Shown piece by piece: positions 46,231 through 58,421 of a DNA stretch of 64,000 nucleotides (positions are counted from its first letter, which is position 1; each line of letters starts with the position of its first letter). The stretch comes from Lunularia cruciata. Its lineage: Eukaryota; Streptophyta; Marchantiopsida; Lunulariales; Lunulariaceae. Below the pieces are notes generated by a model, which searched no databases, had not been told where the DNA came from, and was given only the letters and a program-made list of their open reading frames with translations. The position numbers were made by a program, and so were the translations under genes. Where the stretch lies: contig OX419762.1 in NCBI GenBank assembly GCA_948567375.1, forward strand, positions 27,110,608 through 27,174,607, in the 5' to 3' direction.

Positions 46231-47599
46231 TCAGGTTGCTCCAAGATTTCTATAGCAACTTCAAATCCTAGAGTGCATATTAATCAAACTCTCATGAATA
46301 GTTTATCCATAAGTTAAAAGATTATCTCCATCATTAATCTTGAGAACTAGCTGATGAAGGTGATAGTATTTCTATAGCTGTACTAAGACTCTCTCCAAGA
46401 TCTTTCACCAAAGTCTCCAAAAGTGCTTTTACTCCACTACACTCATGTCTTTTTGGAAATCCTTCCACTCCACAAAACTCACATAACTCCTTGGTCTTAG
46501 ATCTTCTCCCTCCCAATTTTGGTGAAGAAGGTCCAAAATGCAAACCCAAGTCAAGTAAGCCTCTCCTTTCTCTCAATCTCTTGCTCTCAAAAGTCAATGG
46601 ACATGAACTTGCCTTATGTACCCTCTCTCCACATAAATAACAGTTAGACTCACTCTTTCCTCCAAGTGGTGTAGGTTTTTGGATCCTCTAAACACTCTCT
46701 TCAAATTCTATTCTAAACTCTCTTCTCCTCAAATCCACCCCTACAATCACCTCAAACCCTTGGAGAACCTTGAATAGCCTCAATTTCTACTCTTGGTGAC
46801 CCTCCATGTTCCAAAGATGAGTCTAAACACTCAAACATGCTTTTTGTTGCTCTCACACTCCTCATGCATGAAATCTAAACTCTCCAGAATTCACCCTACC
46901 TCATTCAGGTTGCTCCAAGATTTCTAAAGCAAGTTCAAATCCTAGAGTGCATATTAATCAAACTCTCATGGATAGTTTATCCATAAGTTGAAAGATTATC
47001 TCCATCACTAATCTTGAGGACTAGCTGATGAAGGTGGTAGTATTTTAGTTGTTGTACTAAGATTCTCTCCAAGATCCTTCACCAAAGTCTCCAAAAGTGC
47101 TTTTACTCCACTACACTCATGTCCTTTTGGAAGTCCTTCCACTCCACAAACCTCACATAACTCCTTAGTCTTAGATCTTCTCCCTCCCAATCTTGGTGAA
47201 GAAGGTCCAACATGCAAACCCAAGTCAAGTAAGCCTCTCCTTTCTCTCAATCTTTTGCTCTCAAAGGTCAATGGACATGAGCTTGCCTTATGTCCCTTCT
47301 CTCCACATAAAAAGAACTTAGACTCACTCTTTCCTCCAAGTAGTTTAGGTTTTTGATCCTCTGAACACTCTCTTCAGATTTTATTTTAAATTCTCTTTTT
47401 CTCAAATCCATCCCTACAATCACCTCAAACACTTGGGGAACCTTGCATAGCCTCAATTTCCACTCTTGGTGGAAATTGAGAGCAAGAGTGGAGGTTGAGG
47501 CTATGAAAATTCCACCCTCCATGTTCCCAAGCTGATTCTAAACACTCAAACATGCTTTTGTGGCTCTCACACTCCTTATGCATGAAACCTCAACTCTGC
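46231..47599 (-). pseudogene. ORF-X of A3, tandemly duplicated (684-bp unit)
   Basis: Two successive copies of ORF-X in the same orientation. The block starting 'tcaggttgctccaagatttc' occurs at 46,231 and 46,915. Open pieces are 47,522-47,268 ('EWKLRLCKVPQVFEVIVGMD', with the knuckle disturbed), 47,271-47,008 and 46,597-46,334. Both of the last two contain 'MTFESKRLRERRGLLDLGLH' and the second motif ('CEVCGVEGLPKGHEC' or 'CEFCGVEGFPKRHEC'). A 12-bp perfect hairpin at 47,452-47,480 (CTCAATTTCCAC/loop TCTTG) interrupts the upstream part. Confidence 0.75.
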
Positions 47600-48380
47600 A
47601 AAATTGACCCCTCTTCACAATATTACTAAATTCTCTTAGCTGGTAAGTCACATTCCTCTAAAATCTTGTCCAGTTGCTAAAAACTGTAGGATGTACTCCC
47701 CTAAAAGATTTCAGATCTTTTCATTGAACCATCTAGCCTAGGCACCTTTCTATTCAGCACGCATAATTCAAATTTGGTTTGAAAACCACCCCATTCACTT
47801 TAAAAACTCATAACTTTTTGCGCAAGAATGATCTTTCTCTAATTCTTGACCCAAAAGGTAGAATACTAGGCACTGAATTTTCTTGAAAATTTTCACAACA
47901 CTCCATTGAAAACTGAAGAAATGGCAGACTATGTATAATCTTCCAAAGAGCATGTAATTGAAGGAGCAGTTACCTTATCAACTTTCAAAAATTCTAGCTC
48001 AATGCATGTACTAACTCTCACAATAATTTCAAGGGTGACAACAAAAGGGTAACTCAAGCTATTATATCTAGAAATTTCAAGTCCAGATCTCAAACTTGAG
48101 ATTTTGCCCAAAATCACTATAATCTCCAAAATTTGCAATCCACATCACACAATCTCTATAAATCCTCTCATGTGTACAAGATGTACAAAATCACCTCAAA
48201 TACATCATAATGAACTACAAGGTATAAAAATAGATCCAAGTCCTCTAATATAAGTTCAGCCCTCTCCTTCTTTTAATATTCTCTCCAAGTGAGCTCTCAT
48301 AATCTCTTTTTGTCTAATATATAACTGTACGTGGAACATTATCTTGCCTTCTAGAGAGGTCCCAACAAAAGAACCAAAAA

Positions 48381-49064
48381 TGTGAGTTGGCATATCTCTC
48401 ACTCACAATGAATCTCTAATGGTTATTATGGTAGCGTACCATGGACTAAGACGGGAAAGAACCCCAACTCAATCATACTCCTCCAAGGCTAACACTCCAA
48501 GACTCAAGATATTGTTCACTAGAGAACTCAATGAGAGAGAGTTGCAAATGAAAGGATAATAAGTACTTCCTCACCCCTAGTTTATACACTTGTGAAATAG
48601 TTATGCACCAAAGTTACTAATTATTGGAGTAACTTAAGTTATTAGGCCAAAAGTCAAATAAAGTCAAAAAGCTAAAGTGAGATCTATACTCATAGGAATA
48701 TTCTCTTAAGCACATGGTCTTATCTTAACCCAACCACTAAGTCAAGGATTCTTTCACATGGGCTTTCCTTGGACTATAGAAGAATCTGAAACAAAAGGCT
48801 TGTAGGTCCAAGAGTTTTCATCTCTTTCCTCAAAGCCAAAATCTAGGAATAATATCAATTAATACACTAGAATCCAAAATAGTGATGCTCATCTTTTTTA
48901 CTTCCTCTCAAGTAAGATCCCTTCTATCTTAACTATGACTAACTTTAGCTTCTTATGACTAAGGTAGAACCATGCTTTATCTCTTTATAAATAACATCTC
49001 TCAAGTACTTGTTATACCAAACTAAATATCATAATACCACACACATGCACAAATGTGTGTTACA
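48381..49064 (-). mobile_element. LTR of A3 (minus)
   Basis: About 684 bp between TGTGAGTTGG and GTGTTACA on the plus strand, matching the other family A LTRs. The leader (about 47,600-48,380) has a degenerate version of the 56-codon ORF. The right side joins family B sequence (GTCCATTCTTGAG), so A3 probably inserted into B2. Confidence 0.85.
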
Positions 49065-50151
49065 GTCCATTCTTGAGTGGACATTCAACAATGTGATACC
49101 CAATTTGGCAACAATAAAAGAAACCACCATTTTTTTACAATCTTTTCTTTTTTTGTAGGGCTAAGTTGTGTTCATTAGATGGCATTGATCTCTATTGGTG
49201 TTTGCTCCTCTACTCATGTGTAGGGTGAGTGAAAAGTCTATGGAGGTCAAGGTCAAGGTCAAGACCAAGTTGTTGCAATCAAGAAATCAATAGCACTCAA
49301 CAAGCAGCATTGCTTTCTCCAAGTGTTTGGGTTCTTGCACAATCACTTCCAATTTGGGATGTGACTTCAAGGTCCTCACAAATATATATGGAATTTGCAT
49401 TCTTGTGTTTTTAAATTGAATGATGTAGGTTCTCATAGACCCAATTTGCTTCAGTTTTGACAAACTATCTCATGCGGCTCATATAGAATGTATAATTTGG
49501 AATCACCTATTATTGTGCTCTTGAATTCTTCTCATGTCAAGATTAGCATAACAAATTGCCATTTAACTCAATCTACTCAAAACTATCACCATAGTTTTGC
49601 CACTCCATCCAATTGGTTTGAAGCCAAGAGAATCTATCTTCATTCATCTTAAAATATTTGTATCTTCAAAATATCATTCACGATCAAACACAAAATTCTC
49701 CACTATGCCTAGGAGGTTCTTGCCTTCAAATACATTGGGCTTTGGAAATCAGATTTTCTCTTCTCCTTCTTGAAATGATGTTCTCTCTACATGCTCTTGT
49801 CATTGATGATCTTGATCTTTCAACACTCAAGTAGGTGCTTGATTTGTTGTTACATGGCAATGATAACTTTGGGCATTGCCGCAATGGTTAGTACTCTATC
49901 AGCATACCTACAATTTATCTAAGTTAACACATAGTTTCAACATTTCCATTGTTTTCCATAAATTACAATTTGAAGTACCAAGTGTCACCAACAAAGTGAT
50001 TCTATACAAAAAATTCTACCCAAAGCATGAGATGATGTACTGTGTAAACAGATGTTTGGGTAATATATAGACACAAAAATCCTAATGGTTTGATGGAAAT
50101 GGATTTGATGGTCCATAAATTCTATCCATTCAATTCTTGCTTTGATACCAA
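49065..50151 (-). pseudogene. Family B copy B2: gag and PBS (minus)
   Basis: Aligns with B1 at about 29,370-30,460. A knuckle-like segment near 49,080-49,120 reads as CFYC...GxHxVEC in reverse. The PBS at about 50,138-50,151 reads TTGGTATCAAAGCAAG on the minus strand, one base from the tRNA-iMet site TGGTATCAGAGC. No open gag frame of useful length remains. Confidence 0.7.
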
Positions 50152-50733
50152 TGTAAAAGACCAAGGAGAGAAATAAGAGAATGGAAGATTGGAATGAAAG
50201 ATCACATCCAGACTCTTGAATGAGAGAAACATTGAATCCTAGCTTGAGCTTGGGCTATAGTATTTATAGGGAACATACAAGGCTCTTGAGAAGTTTCTCA
50301 AGAAGCTTCCTAAAAGTTCCTTTATTTGAGTGAAAGCCAAGTTAACCAAGAAGTTTCTCAAGAAGCTTCTTTCTAGGAGTTTCCTACTTGGCATACAAGC
50401 TAAGCTAGTCAAGAAGCTTCCTTCTAGAAGCCATTACTTGGCATGCAAGGTAAGCTAGCCGGGAATTTTCCCAAGAAGCTTCCTCCTAGAAACTAATTGG
50501 GAAGTTTCCTTCTAGAAGCCATCTACTTGGCATGCAAGCAAAGCTAGCAAGGAAACTTCCCAAGAAGCTTCCTCCTAGAAGTCATCATTTGGCATACACA
50601 TTATCCGATGCTTGGAAAGTAACAAGTAACTTTTGAGATGCTTCTAGAATATTCTTATCATTCTTGGCTAATTTGGCCTATTTGTTACTTTATTAGTATT
50701 GACTAACTCATTTGTAAGCTAATTATTGTTTCA
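50152..50733 (-). mobile_element. LTR of family B copy B2, with HSE-like array and TATA box
   Basis: About 582 bp. In reading order (minus): a region at 50,600-50,290 packed with GAAGCTTC, GAAGTTTC and TTCTAGAA motifs in a 50-85 bp repeat that also carries 'ttggcatgcaagctaagctag'. Then comes TATAAATA (50,261-50,268), then about 110 bp to the PBS. GAAnnTTC and TTCnnGAA are the building blocks of heat-shock elements. Confidence 0.72.
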
Positions 50734-51552
50734 ATAAGTTTGATATGGATGAGAAGTTTATTGTTATGCCCAATTTGTCTTGTAGCCTAAAAAGTACTAG
50801 ATGTGGTAAATCCAAACATAGGTGGAGTGTCATTGACTACTCTTTGGATGTAAAGAGTGTAGAGAGTACAAAGATATTATACCTAAATCCAAAGAAGAAG
50901 AGCAACCATGATGTTCTTGGAGATGCTAACATTTGAGAGGGAGGATATATGGTGCACACCTTTTTGCAAAATTTATAATTTTTTTCATTTTGTTATTTTT
51001 TGATAGAAGAAGACACTTATAGCTTCATGTTTAGGGAAAAAGAAATCGTTTATGAGTATTCTTTGGAATCATTTATGTACCTATTTTGAAGCAAAGAATG
51101 CATCATCAAAGATAGAATATATATTAAGAAGTCAAGTCTAAAGAAGAGTACAAGTACACAAATCTTTGCCATTAAATATTTTCTGAATCAATGAACATAC
51201 ATTGATTTAAATCACACCACTATTAAGGATATAAAGAATTGTCACCAAAAGCTTATGGTGCCACTTGGAGATTTTTCATTTGTGGAGAGTGATGCCTTGC
51301 ACACTAAGGATTATTAAAAAAGAATCCATGTCTATAAAAACAACTACTAATTGATTAGTTTTCACTTTTGCCAATATATCTTTGTGGTAACATCTTTGAA
51401 GAGTGCTTAAGTAATACTTCTCTTTGTAGTTGTTAGTCTCTTTGTTGAAAAAGAACAATATTTTCATATGGCCAAAGCAAAGAAAATTGGTAGGAAGATT
51501 CTTGAGGTGATCCTTTGATGCCAAGAGAGATCTCAATTAGAGCTAGGAGTGA
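50734..51552. other. Unassigned sequence
   Basis: Contains a 63-codon frame at 50,745-50,936 and scattered short frames. A pol-like 3' end of another element was considered but nothing is diagnostic. Confidence 0.35.
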
Positions 51553-51695
51553 TCTAGTGAGCAATGTCCTGAGTCTTGGAGTGTTAGCCTTGGAGGAGTA
51601 TGATGGAGTTGGGGTTCCTTGCATTCTTAGTCCATGGTGTGCTACCATAACAGCCATCAGAGGTTCATCTTGAGTGAGAGACAAGCCGGCTCACA
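51553..51695 (+). mobile_element. Truncated LTR of A4 (3' end only)
   Basis: The last 140 bp or so of a family A LTR ('ctagtgagcaatgtc' to GGCTCACA). The PBS after it is shortened: TTGGTTCCATT then directly CTCTAGAAG, lacking the GCCGAGAC part. The 56-codon leader ORF follows at 51,728-51,898, intact. Confidence 0.8.
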
Positions 51696-52599
51696 ATTTT
51701 TGGTTCCATTCTCTAGAAGGCAAGATAATGTTCCGTGTACAATTCTATATTAGACAAAAGGGAGCTATGGGAGCTCGCTTGGAGAGAAATTTAGTGGAGG
51801 AGAGGGCTGAACTTATGTTAGAAAACTTGGACCCATTTGTATACCCTATAGTTCATCATGATCTCTTTGAGGTGATTTTGTATATCTTGTACACATGAGA
51901 GGATTTGGAAAGATTGTATGAGGTGGATTACAAATTTTCAGGGATTAAGGTGATTTGGGAAAAATATTGAGTTTAAGATCTGGACTTGAAAATTTCTATA
52001 TATGATAGTTTGGATTATCCTCTAGTTACCACACTTAAACTTAATGTGAGAGCTACTATGCGCATTGGGCTAGAATTTTTGAAAGTTGAAAGGGTAAACT
52101 GCTCCTGCAACTACATGCTCTCTAGAAAATTGTAAGAGTCTGCCATCTCTTCAAATTTCAGTGGATTTTTGTAAAACTTTCCAAGAAAATTAAGTGCATT
52201 GTATCCTACCTTTTAACACAAAAATTAGAGAGAGATCATTCTTCTGTATAGAGTTATGAGTTTTTAAGTGAGGGGGGTGGTTTTCAAACCAAATCTAAAA
52301 TATGTGTGTTGAATAGAAAGGTGCCTAGGCCAAATGGCTAAATGAAAAGATCTAAATTTTACCAAAAAAAGACACCTTAGAGTTGTGATCAAGTACGCAC
52401 AATTTCAAAGGATTATGACATACCACTTGAGAGATTTGACTCATTGTGAGGAAGGGTCAATTCTGCAAAGTTGAGATCTCATGCATGAGGAGTTTGAGAG
52501 CAACTAAAAACATGTTTGAGTGTTTAGATTCATCTTGGGAACTTGGAGGGTCATCAAGGGTGGAAATTAAGACTATGCAAGGTTCCCTAAGACTTTGAG

Positions 52600-52980
52600 G
52601 TGATTGTAGGGGTGGATTTCAGGAAAAGAGAGTTTAGACTAAAATTTGAAGAGAGCGTTGAGAGGATCCAAAAACATACACTACTTGGAGGAAAGAGTGA
52701 GTCTAAGTGCTTTCTATGTGGAGAGAAGGGATATAAGGTTAGTTCATATCCATTGACCTCTAAGAGCAAGAGATTAAGAGAAAGGAGAAGGTTACTTGAC
52801 TTAAGTTTGCATGTTGGACCTTCTTCACCAAGATTGGGAGGGAGAAGATCTACGACCAAGGAATTGTATGACTTTTATGGAGTTGAAAGACTTCCAAAAG
52901 GACATGAGTGTAATAGAGTAAAAGCACTTTTGGAGACTTTAGTGAAAGATATTGGAGAGAGTCTTAGTATAGCTACATAA
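52600..52980 (+). pseudogene. ORF-X of A4
   Basis: The longest nearly intact ORF-X frame (126 codons). It reads 'VGVDFRKREFRLKFEESVER', the knuckle CFLCGEKGYKVSSYPL (H to Y and the last C to Y changed), 'LRERRRLLDLSLHVGPSSPR', then the second motif with its first two Cys changed (LYDFYGVERLPKGHEC). It ends with 'VKALLETLVKDIGESLS'. Both zinc motifs are damaged here, although the frame is open. Confidence 0.65.
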
Positions 52981-53242
52981 ATACTATCACTTTCATCAGC
53001 TAGTTCTCAAGATTAGTGATAAAAATAATCTTTCAACTTATGAATAAACTATCCATGAGGGTTCAATTAATATGCACTCTATGATTTGATGTTACTTCAG
53101 AAATATTGGAGCAACCTGAACCTTTTATGTTCCCTAGGGTAGATTACTCTCAAATGGTGTTAGTTATGTACATACTCTATTAGTTATAGAGTGAGAGAAA
53201 AGAAAAAGAATTGAGAGAAAAGAAACATAGTGAGGGATCAAG

Positions 53243-54285
53243 ATGGTGAAACTTCCGATTTTCTTTGGCAAGGATGGGAAAGATGTGGAGGTCTTTCTGA
53301 AAGACTTAAAGACAGTTTGCATAGGGAAAAATGAGAGGAGGAAGAATGAGTGGGCCTCCTTCTTACCAGATTTATTTGAGGATGCAGCACTTACATGGTA
53401 TGAGTTAGAATACCAAAAGAGAGAGGAGAGAGATGGGCAAGAAGAGTCTTGGGAGAGTTTGACTTCAACACTCATTGAGAATTTCCTTCTAGATGAGAGT
53501 TATGAGAGATTGATGAGTGAGGTTACCTTTCTCAAACAAGAAGATGGAGAGAAAGTGAGAGTCTATGTGGAAAGAGTGGAAAAGTTAGAGTCTAGATTTT
53601 GCAAAGTGTTGAGGAAGGTGGGGATGATGTGGAGACTACTATGATTGGCACAATGGCCATGCTCACCACAAATTTTGTGGGAGGATTGAGAACACAAATA
53701 AGAAGCAAGGTGAGATATGAGAAACCTTCTTCCAAGGTTGAAGTTATCAAGATTGCAATTCGTATGGAGGAGAGTTTGGAAGGAGATGAGAGTGATTTGG
53801 TGGTGAAAGAGGCTGTGCATCCTCCTCAAGGTTACAAGTATGGTGGAACTTTTGATACTTTGGTGGCAAGGGTTGCACCACAAGAAGTAGTTGCTCCAAT
53901 TCTTGCAACTCCACCAAAGTATCCACTTCAAACCATCACAAAACAACTTGTAGATCTCAATATCAATGTGGTGCAACTATTGGAGAAAAGAGAGGTGGAT
54001 CAAAATGTGAGGAGAGGACCTAGGAGTTATGGAAACTATCCATATAGAGGAGGCCAACCAACCAACCATTTCAATGAGAGAAATTTCTTTGGTTTTGGAG
54101 GAAGAGGTCACATCCAAAAGAATTGCCCAAATTCCATTTACCATAGAGGAAAGGGTTATGAAGGAGCCAATAGAGAGAAAGAAGGAGGTAATGAAACCCA
54201 AGTGACTCCTAATCCAAATAAAGATAAGGGGAAAGCATCTTTAGAAGTGGTTGAGAGTAAAAGAAATTCTTCCATACATAAGTAA
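53243..54285 (+). pseudogene. gag of A4 (nearly full length, one frameshift)
   Basis: 53,243-53,644 then, in another frame, 53,599-54,285. It reads MVKLPIFFGKDGKDVEVFL, 'DLFEDAALTWYELEYQK', 'VYVERVEKLESRFCKVLRK', frameshift near 53,620, 'VGGLRTQIRSKVRYEK', 'MEESLEGDESDLVVKEAV'. The knuckle region is CFGCG-equivalent 'FFGFGGRGHIQKNC', with both leading Cys lost. It stops at about 54,283, where unrelated DNA begins. This copy shows the uninterrupted GGAGA|GGACC site used by the solo LTR C2 in A1. Confidence 0.82.
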
Positions 54286-54334
54286 TGTGATCAAATCATT
54301 CAACATCCTGGTTGTAGTCTTGCCTCATACAATC

Positions 54335-55185
54335 ATCAATTGCAATAGTGGTAGAGTGGAGTGTATGGAATGGACTCAATTTGAATTTTGATATCATAGT
54401 AGGAGCCTACTTCCATGAGTTCATGGTTACATGAGGGTACGGACTGTTAGAGATTAGAGTGATCAATCAGTACCAAAGTAGAATAAAAAAATTTACTATC
54501 AAGAAAGAGTAGAAGATGATCAATTGACGAGGTACACACAAGAATTTGATCATATAAATAAACACAGAAGAACCATTGATCATAACTATTTCATTTTGTA
54601 ACATAGTATCGAGTCAATTTTACCCAATAGATGCCAATTTCAGGTCAATTAAAAAATTGCACTCAAGCATTCCTAGACCTTGACAATGAAATTGCTAACC
54701 TTGGTGTGAAATCAAGCTAGGACTTGGAAGGGTTATGATCAGTCACCCAAATTTAGTGGAATAGAGAAGAAGCAGATGGTAGATTGATTGCAACAGTGGC
54801 AATAGTATATGAAGTGGACTCAATTTGAATTTTGATATCGTAGTAGGAGCATGCTTCTATCAGTTCATGATTACATGAGGTTAGGGACTCTTAGAGATTA
54901 GAGTGATCAAATAATACCAAAGTAGAATCAAAGAATTGCAATCAAGAAAGAGAAGATGATCAATTGATATGATATACACAAGAATTTGATCAGATAAACA
55001 AACATAGAAGAACCATTGATTGCAACTATCCATTTTGCAACATATTATAGATTCAACTTTACCCAATAGATGCCAATTTGAGATTGATACAAAATTGCAC
55101 TCAAGCATTCCCAAACCTTCACAAAAAAATTGATCTACTAACCTTGGTGTGAAATGAGTGCAACCAATTTTCAGATTATTGTTTG
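54335..55185. repeat. Two-copy 444-bp tandem duplication
   Basis: 'tggactcaatttgaattttg' occurs at 54,371 and 54,815. The following blocks (a 'ttagagattagagtgatca' region, 'acacaagaatttgatca', 'cccaatagatgccaattt', 'gcactcaagcattcc') keep the same order and spacing in both units. No ORF. Identity by eye is roughly 85%. Confidence 0.85.
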
Positions 55186-55794
55186 AGTTTGAGTGCATTT
55201 GAGTTCTTGTCTCCTTGGAGCTAGAGGAAGATCACAAGTTGGAGGTAGCATGTAGGTAGGGTTGTAGGCAAGATGCATGTGTTAAGAGAAGATTGCCAAT
55301 AGCAACAACAATAGGTCGGGATACCAAGAATGAGCTAGTGCAAAACGCACTTGGGTTCACTACGATTGGAGATTTCACCTCATTTTATGTTCTTGTAACT
55401 TGAGTTCTTGTGCTGGATGTTTTGGGTCAAAAACTTTTACACTAGAGGTTCTTGTATCAAAAATACTTATTCCAATTGTTCTTCCATAGAGGGTTCTTGT
55501 ACCAAAAATTCTTGTAGGGAAGAGTTCATGTATTAGAAGGCTCATGTACCACATGTGATGGAGCTTTCAAAATAGCCTATATCCTTTGGAAGTAGATAGA
55601 TTCTTATCCTATCTACTCTTTGTCTTTTCATTTTTTGTTTACTTTTGTGTGTGTTTGTTCTTGGTTGTGTTCCTTCTATAGCGTTAGTCTATGTTCTTCA
55701 TGTATTACCTTCTAATTATGTCAAAGGATGTATCTCTTAGGTGTTAGAAGATGTTTTAGTCAAATCTCTTATGATGTTTTTGCTCTGTTCCTTA
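55186..55794. other. Spacer with short 'ttcttgta' repeats
   Basis: Between about 55,385 and 55,560 the phrase 'gttcttgta(t/c)caaaaa' recurs irregularly. No gene is seen. Confidence 0.5.
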
Positions 55795-56188
55795 GCATGG
55801 GTCTACTCATTGGCCACGTCCTCTACTAGAGGAACCTACATTAGATGACATTCCTATGGAGGACCTCCCACTCACTATCTCTTCAAATCCTCTCCTAATC
55901 TTTCCTCCTAGTTTTCCAACTCCACCTCCACCTCCACCACCACCACTCCTCCCAAACTTCCACGCACCACTAATTGATATCCTCCCTCTAGTACCCTCAG
56001 CACCTCCTTGTATCCTACCTCACCAATGCCCTATGCAGTAATGCCTTGATTGCCCATGGGTAGGAGTAGGTTTGGCACAATATTGAGGATAATCTAGACG
56101 CTTATGGATGAGAGCAAAGGCCACCTCTATGCCTATCCTCCTTGACCCACTTCATACTCCAACTCTCTCACTACATGCAACCCCGAAC
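55795..56188 (+). mobile_element. LINE relic, copy LC (5' fragment)
   Basis: Matches LA at about 4,545-4,870: 'cctatggaggacctccc', a Pro-rich frame (PTPPPPPPPPLLPNF) and 'gattgcccatgggtaggag', then 'cttatggatgagagcaaagg'. It is cut off at 56,188 by the A5 LTR. The remainder should lie beyond the window if the nested insertions are removed. Confidence 0.65.
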
Positions 56189-56879
56189 TGTAACACCCAT
56201 TTGTGCATGTGTGTGGTATTGTGATATTTAGCTTGGTATTACAAGTACTTGAGAGATATTATTTATATAGAGATAAAGGATGGTTCTACATTAGTCATGA
56301 TTAGTTATAGTTAGTCATAGCTAAGATAGAAGGGACCTTACTTTAGAGGAGGTGGAAAAGATAAGCACCACTATTTTGGATTCTAGTCTGTTGACTTGGT
56401 ATTATTCCTAAGTGTTTGGCTTTGAGGAAAGAGTTGAGAACTCTTTGGCCCGCAAGCCTTTTTGTTTTGGATTCTTCTATAGTCCAAGGATAGCCCATGT
56501 GAAAGAATCCTTGACTTAGTGGTTGGATCAAGATAAGACCACATGCTAGTGGAATATGCCCATGTGAATGGATATTCCTTTATACTTTTTTACTTTATTT
56601 GACTTTTAGTCTAGTAACTTGAGTTACTATGGTAATTAGTAACTTTGGTATGTAACTATTTCACAAGTATATAAACAAGGAGTGAGTAGGTACTCATCAT
56701 CCTTTCATTTGCAACTATCTCTCTCTCATTGAGTTCTCTAGTGAGCAATGTCTTGAGTCTTGGAGTGTTAGCCTTGGAGGAGTATGATGGAGTTGGGGTT
56801 CCTTGCCTTCTTAGTCCATGGTGCGCTACCATAATAACCATCAGAGGTTCATCCTAAGTGAGAGACATGCCGGCTCACA
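56189..56879 (+). mobile_element. 5' LTR of A5
   Basis: 691 bp, TGTAACACCC to GGCTCACA. TATATAAA box at 56,668-56,675. A PBS starts at 56,884 (TGGTTCTGTTGCCATGAC), another variant of the decayed tRNA-Asp-type site. The leader ORF that follows is broken by an early TAG. Confidence 0.9.
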
Positions 56880-57716
56880 TTTTTGGTTCTGTTGCCATGA
56901 CCTCTCTAGAAGGCAATATAATGTTCGGCATTCAATTCTACATTAGGTAGAAGGAGGCTATGAGAGCTCACTTGGAGAGAACATTAGGAGAGTAGAGAGT
57001 TGAACTTATGTTAGAGAATCAAGATCCATTTGTATACCCTGTAGTTCATTATGATGTCTTTGAAGTGATTTTGTACATCTTATACACATGAGAGGATTTA
57101 GAGAGATTGTGTGAGGTGGATTGCAGATTTTGGGGATTAAGGTGATTTTGGGCAAAATCTCAAGTTTGAGATCTGAACTTGAAACTTCTACACATGATAG
57201 CTTAGATTATCTTTTAGTTATCATACTTAGAATTATTGTGAGATCTATTATGTATATTGGGCTAGAATTTTTGAAAGTTGATGGGGTAAATTACTCCCGC
57301 AACTGCATGCTCTCTAGAAAATTGTATAGAGTCTGCCATTTCTTTAATTTTCAGTAAATTGTTGTGAAACTTTCCAAGAAAATTCAGTACATTATATTCT
57401 ACCTACTGACACAAAAATTAGAGAGAGATTATTGTTGAGCAGGGAGTTATGAGTTTTTCAAGTGAGGGGGGTAGTTTTCAGACCAAATCTGAAATATGCA
57501 TGCTAAATAGAAAGGTGTCTAGGCCAAACGGCTCAATGAAATTATATTTAATTTGGCAAGGAGGGACAATTTGGAGTTTTAATCACGTCTAAATAATTTC
57601 AGAGGACTGTCACGTACAAGTTGAGAGGTCTGAGTGAAATTGTGAGGAAGGGTCAATTCTGCAGAGTGGAGATCTCATGCATGAGGAGTTTGAGTGTTTA
57701 GATTCATCTTGGGAAC

Positions 57717-58190
57717 ATGGAGAGTCACCAAGAGTGGAAATTGAGACTATGCAATGCTCCCCAAGGGTTTGAGATGATTGTATGGGTGGATTTGAGGAAA
57801 AGAGATTTTACAATAGAATTTGAAGAGAGTGTTGAGAGGATCCAAAAACCTACGCCACTTGGAGGAAAGAGTGAGTCTAAGTGCTTTCTATGTGGAAAGA
57901 AGGGACAAAAGGCAAGTTCATGTCCGTTGACCTTTGAGAGTAATAGATTGAGTGAAAGGAGAGACTTACTTGACTTGGGTCTGCATGTTGGACCTTCTTC
58001 ACCAAGATTGGGAGGGAGAAGAACTAAGACCAAGAGTTGTGTGAGGTTTGTGGAGTTGAAGGACTTCCAAAAGGACATGAGTGTAGTGGAGTAAAATCAC
58101 TTTTGGAGACTTTGGTGAAAGATCTTGGAGAGAGTCTAAGTACAGCTACAGAAATATTACCACCTTCATCAGCGAGTTCTCAAGACTAGT
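57717..58190 (+). pseudogene. ORF-X of A5
   Basis: Frame reads 'HQEWKLRLCNAPQGFEMIVW', 'VDLRKRDFTIEFEESVER' and the knuckle CFLCGKKGQKASSC (H to Q). It continues 'LLDLGLHVGPSSPRLGGRR', then one base is missing near 58,035, so the annotated frame ends as 'CVRFVELKDFQKD'. In the neighbouring frame the second motif is intact (CEVCGVEGLPKGHEC in A1/A3 form). This gives the clearest view of the N-terminal half of ORF-X. Confidence 0.65.
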
Positions 58191-58421
58191 GATGGAGATG
58201 ATCTTTCAACTTATGGATAAACTATCCATGAGGGTTGGATTAATATGCACTCTAGGATTTGATGTTGCTATAGAAATCTTGGAGCAATTTGAGGCTTTTG
58301 TGTCCCCTAGGGTGGATTACTCTCAAATGGTGTTAGTCATGCACATACATCTTATTATTTTAGAGTGAGAGAAAAAAAAAAGAAAAAAAATTGAGAGAAA
58401 GAAAGATAGTGAGAGGTTAAG

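Noticed and set aside
50745-50936. Short ORF suspected to be the 3' end of a Copia pol
   Set aside because: No RNase H or RT motif is visible, and the Lys/Ser-rich text is too generic.
55856-56041. Proline-rich 61-codon ORF as a cell-wall protein gene
   Set aside because: The region aligns with LINE relics LA and LD. The Pro run is a repeat expansion within that ORF.
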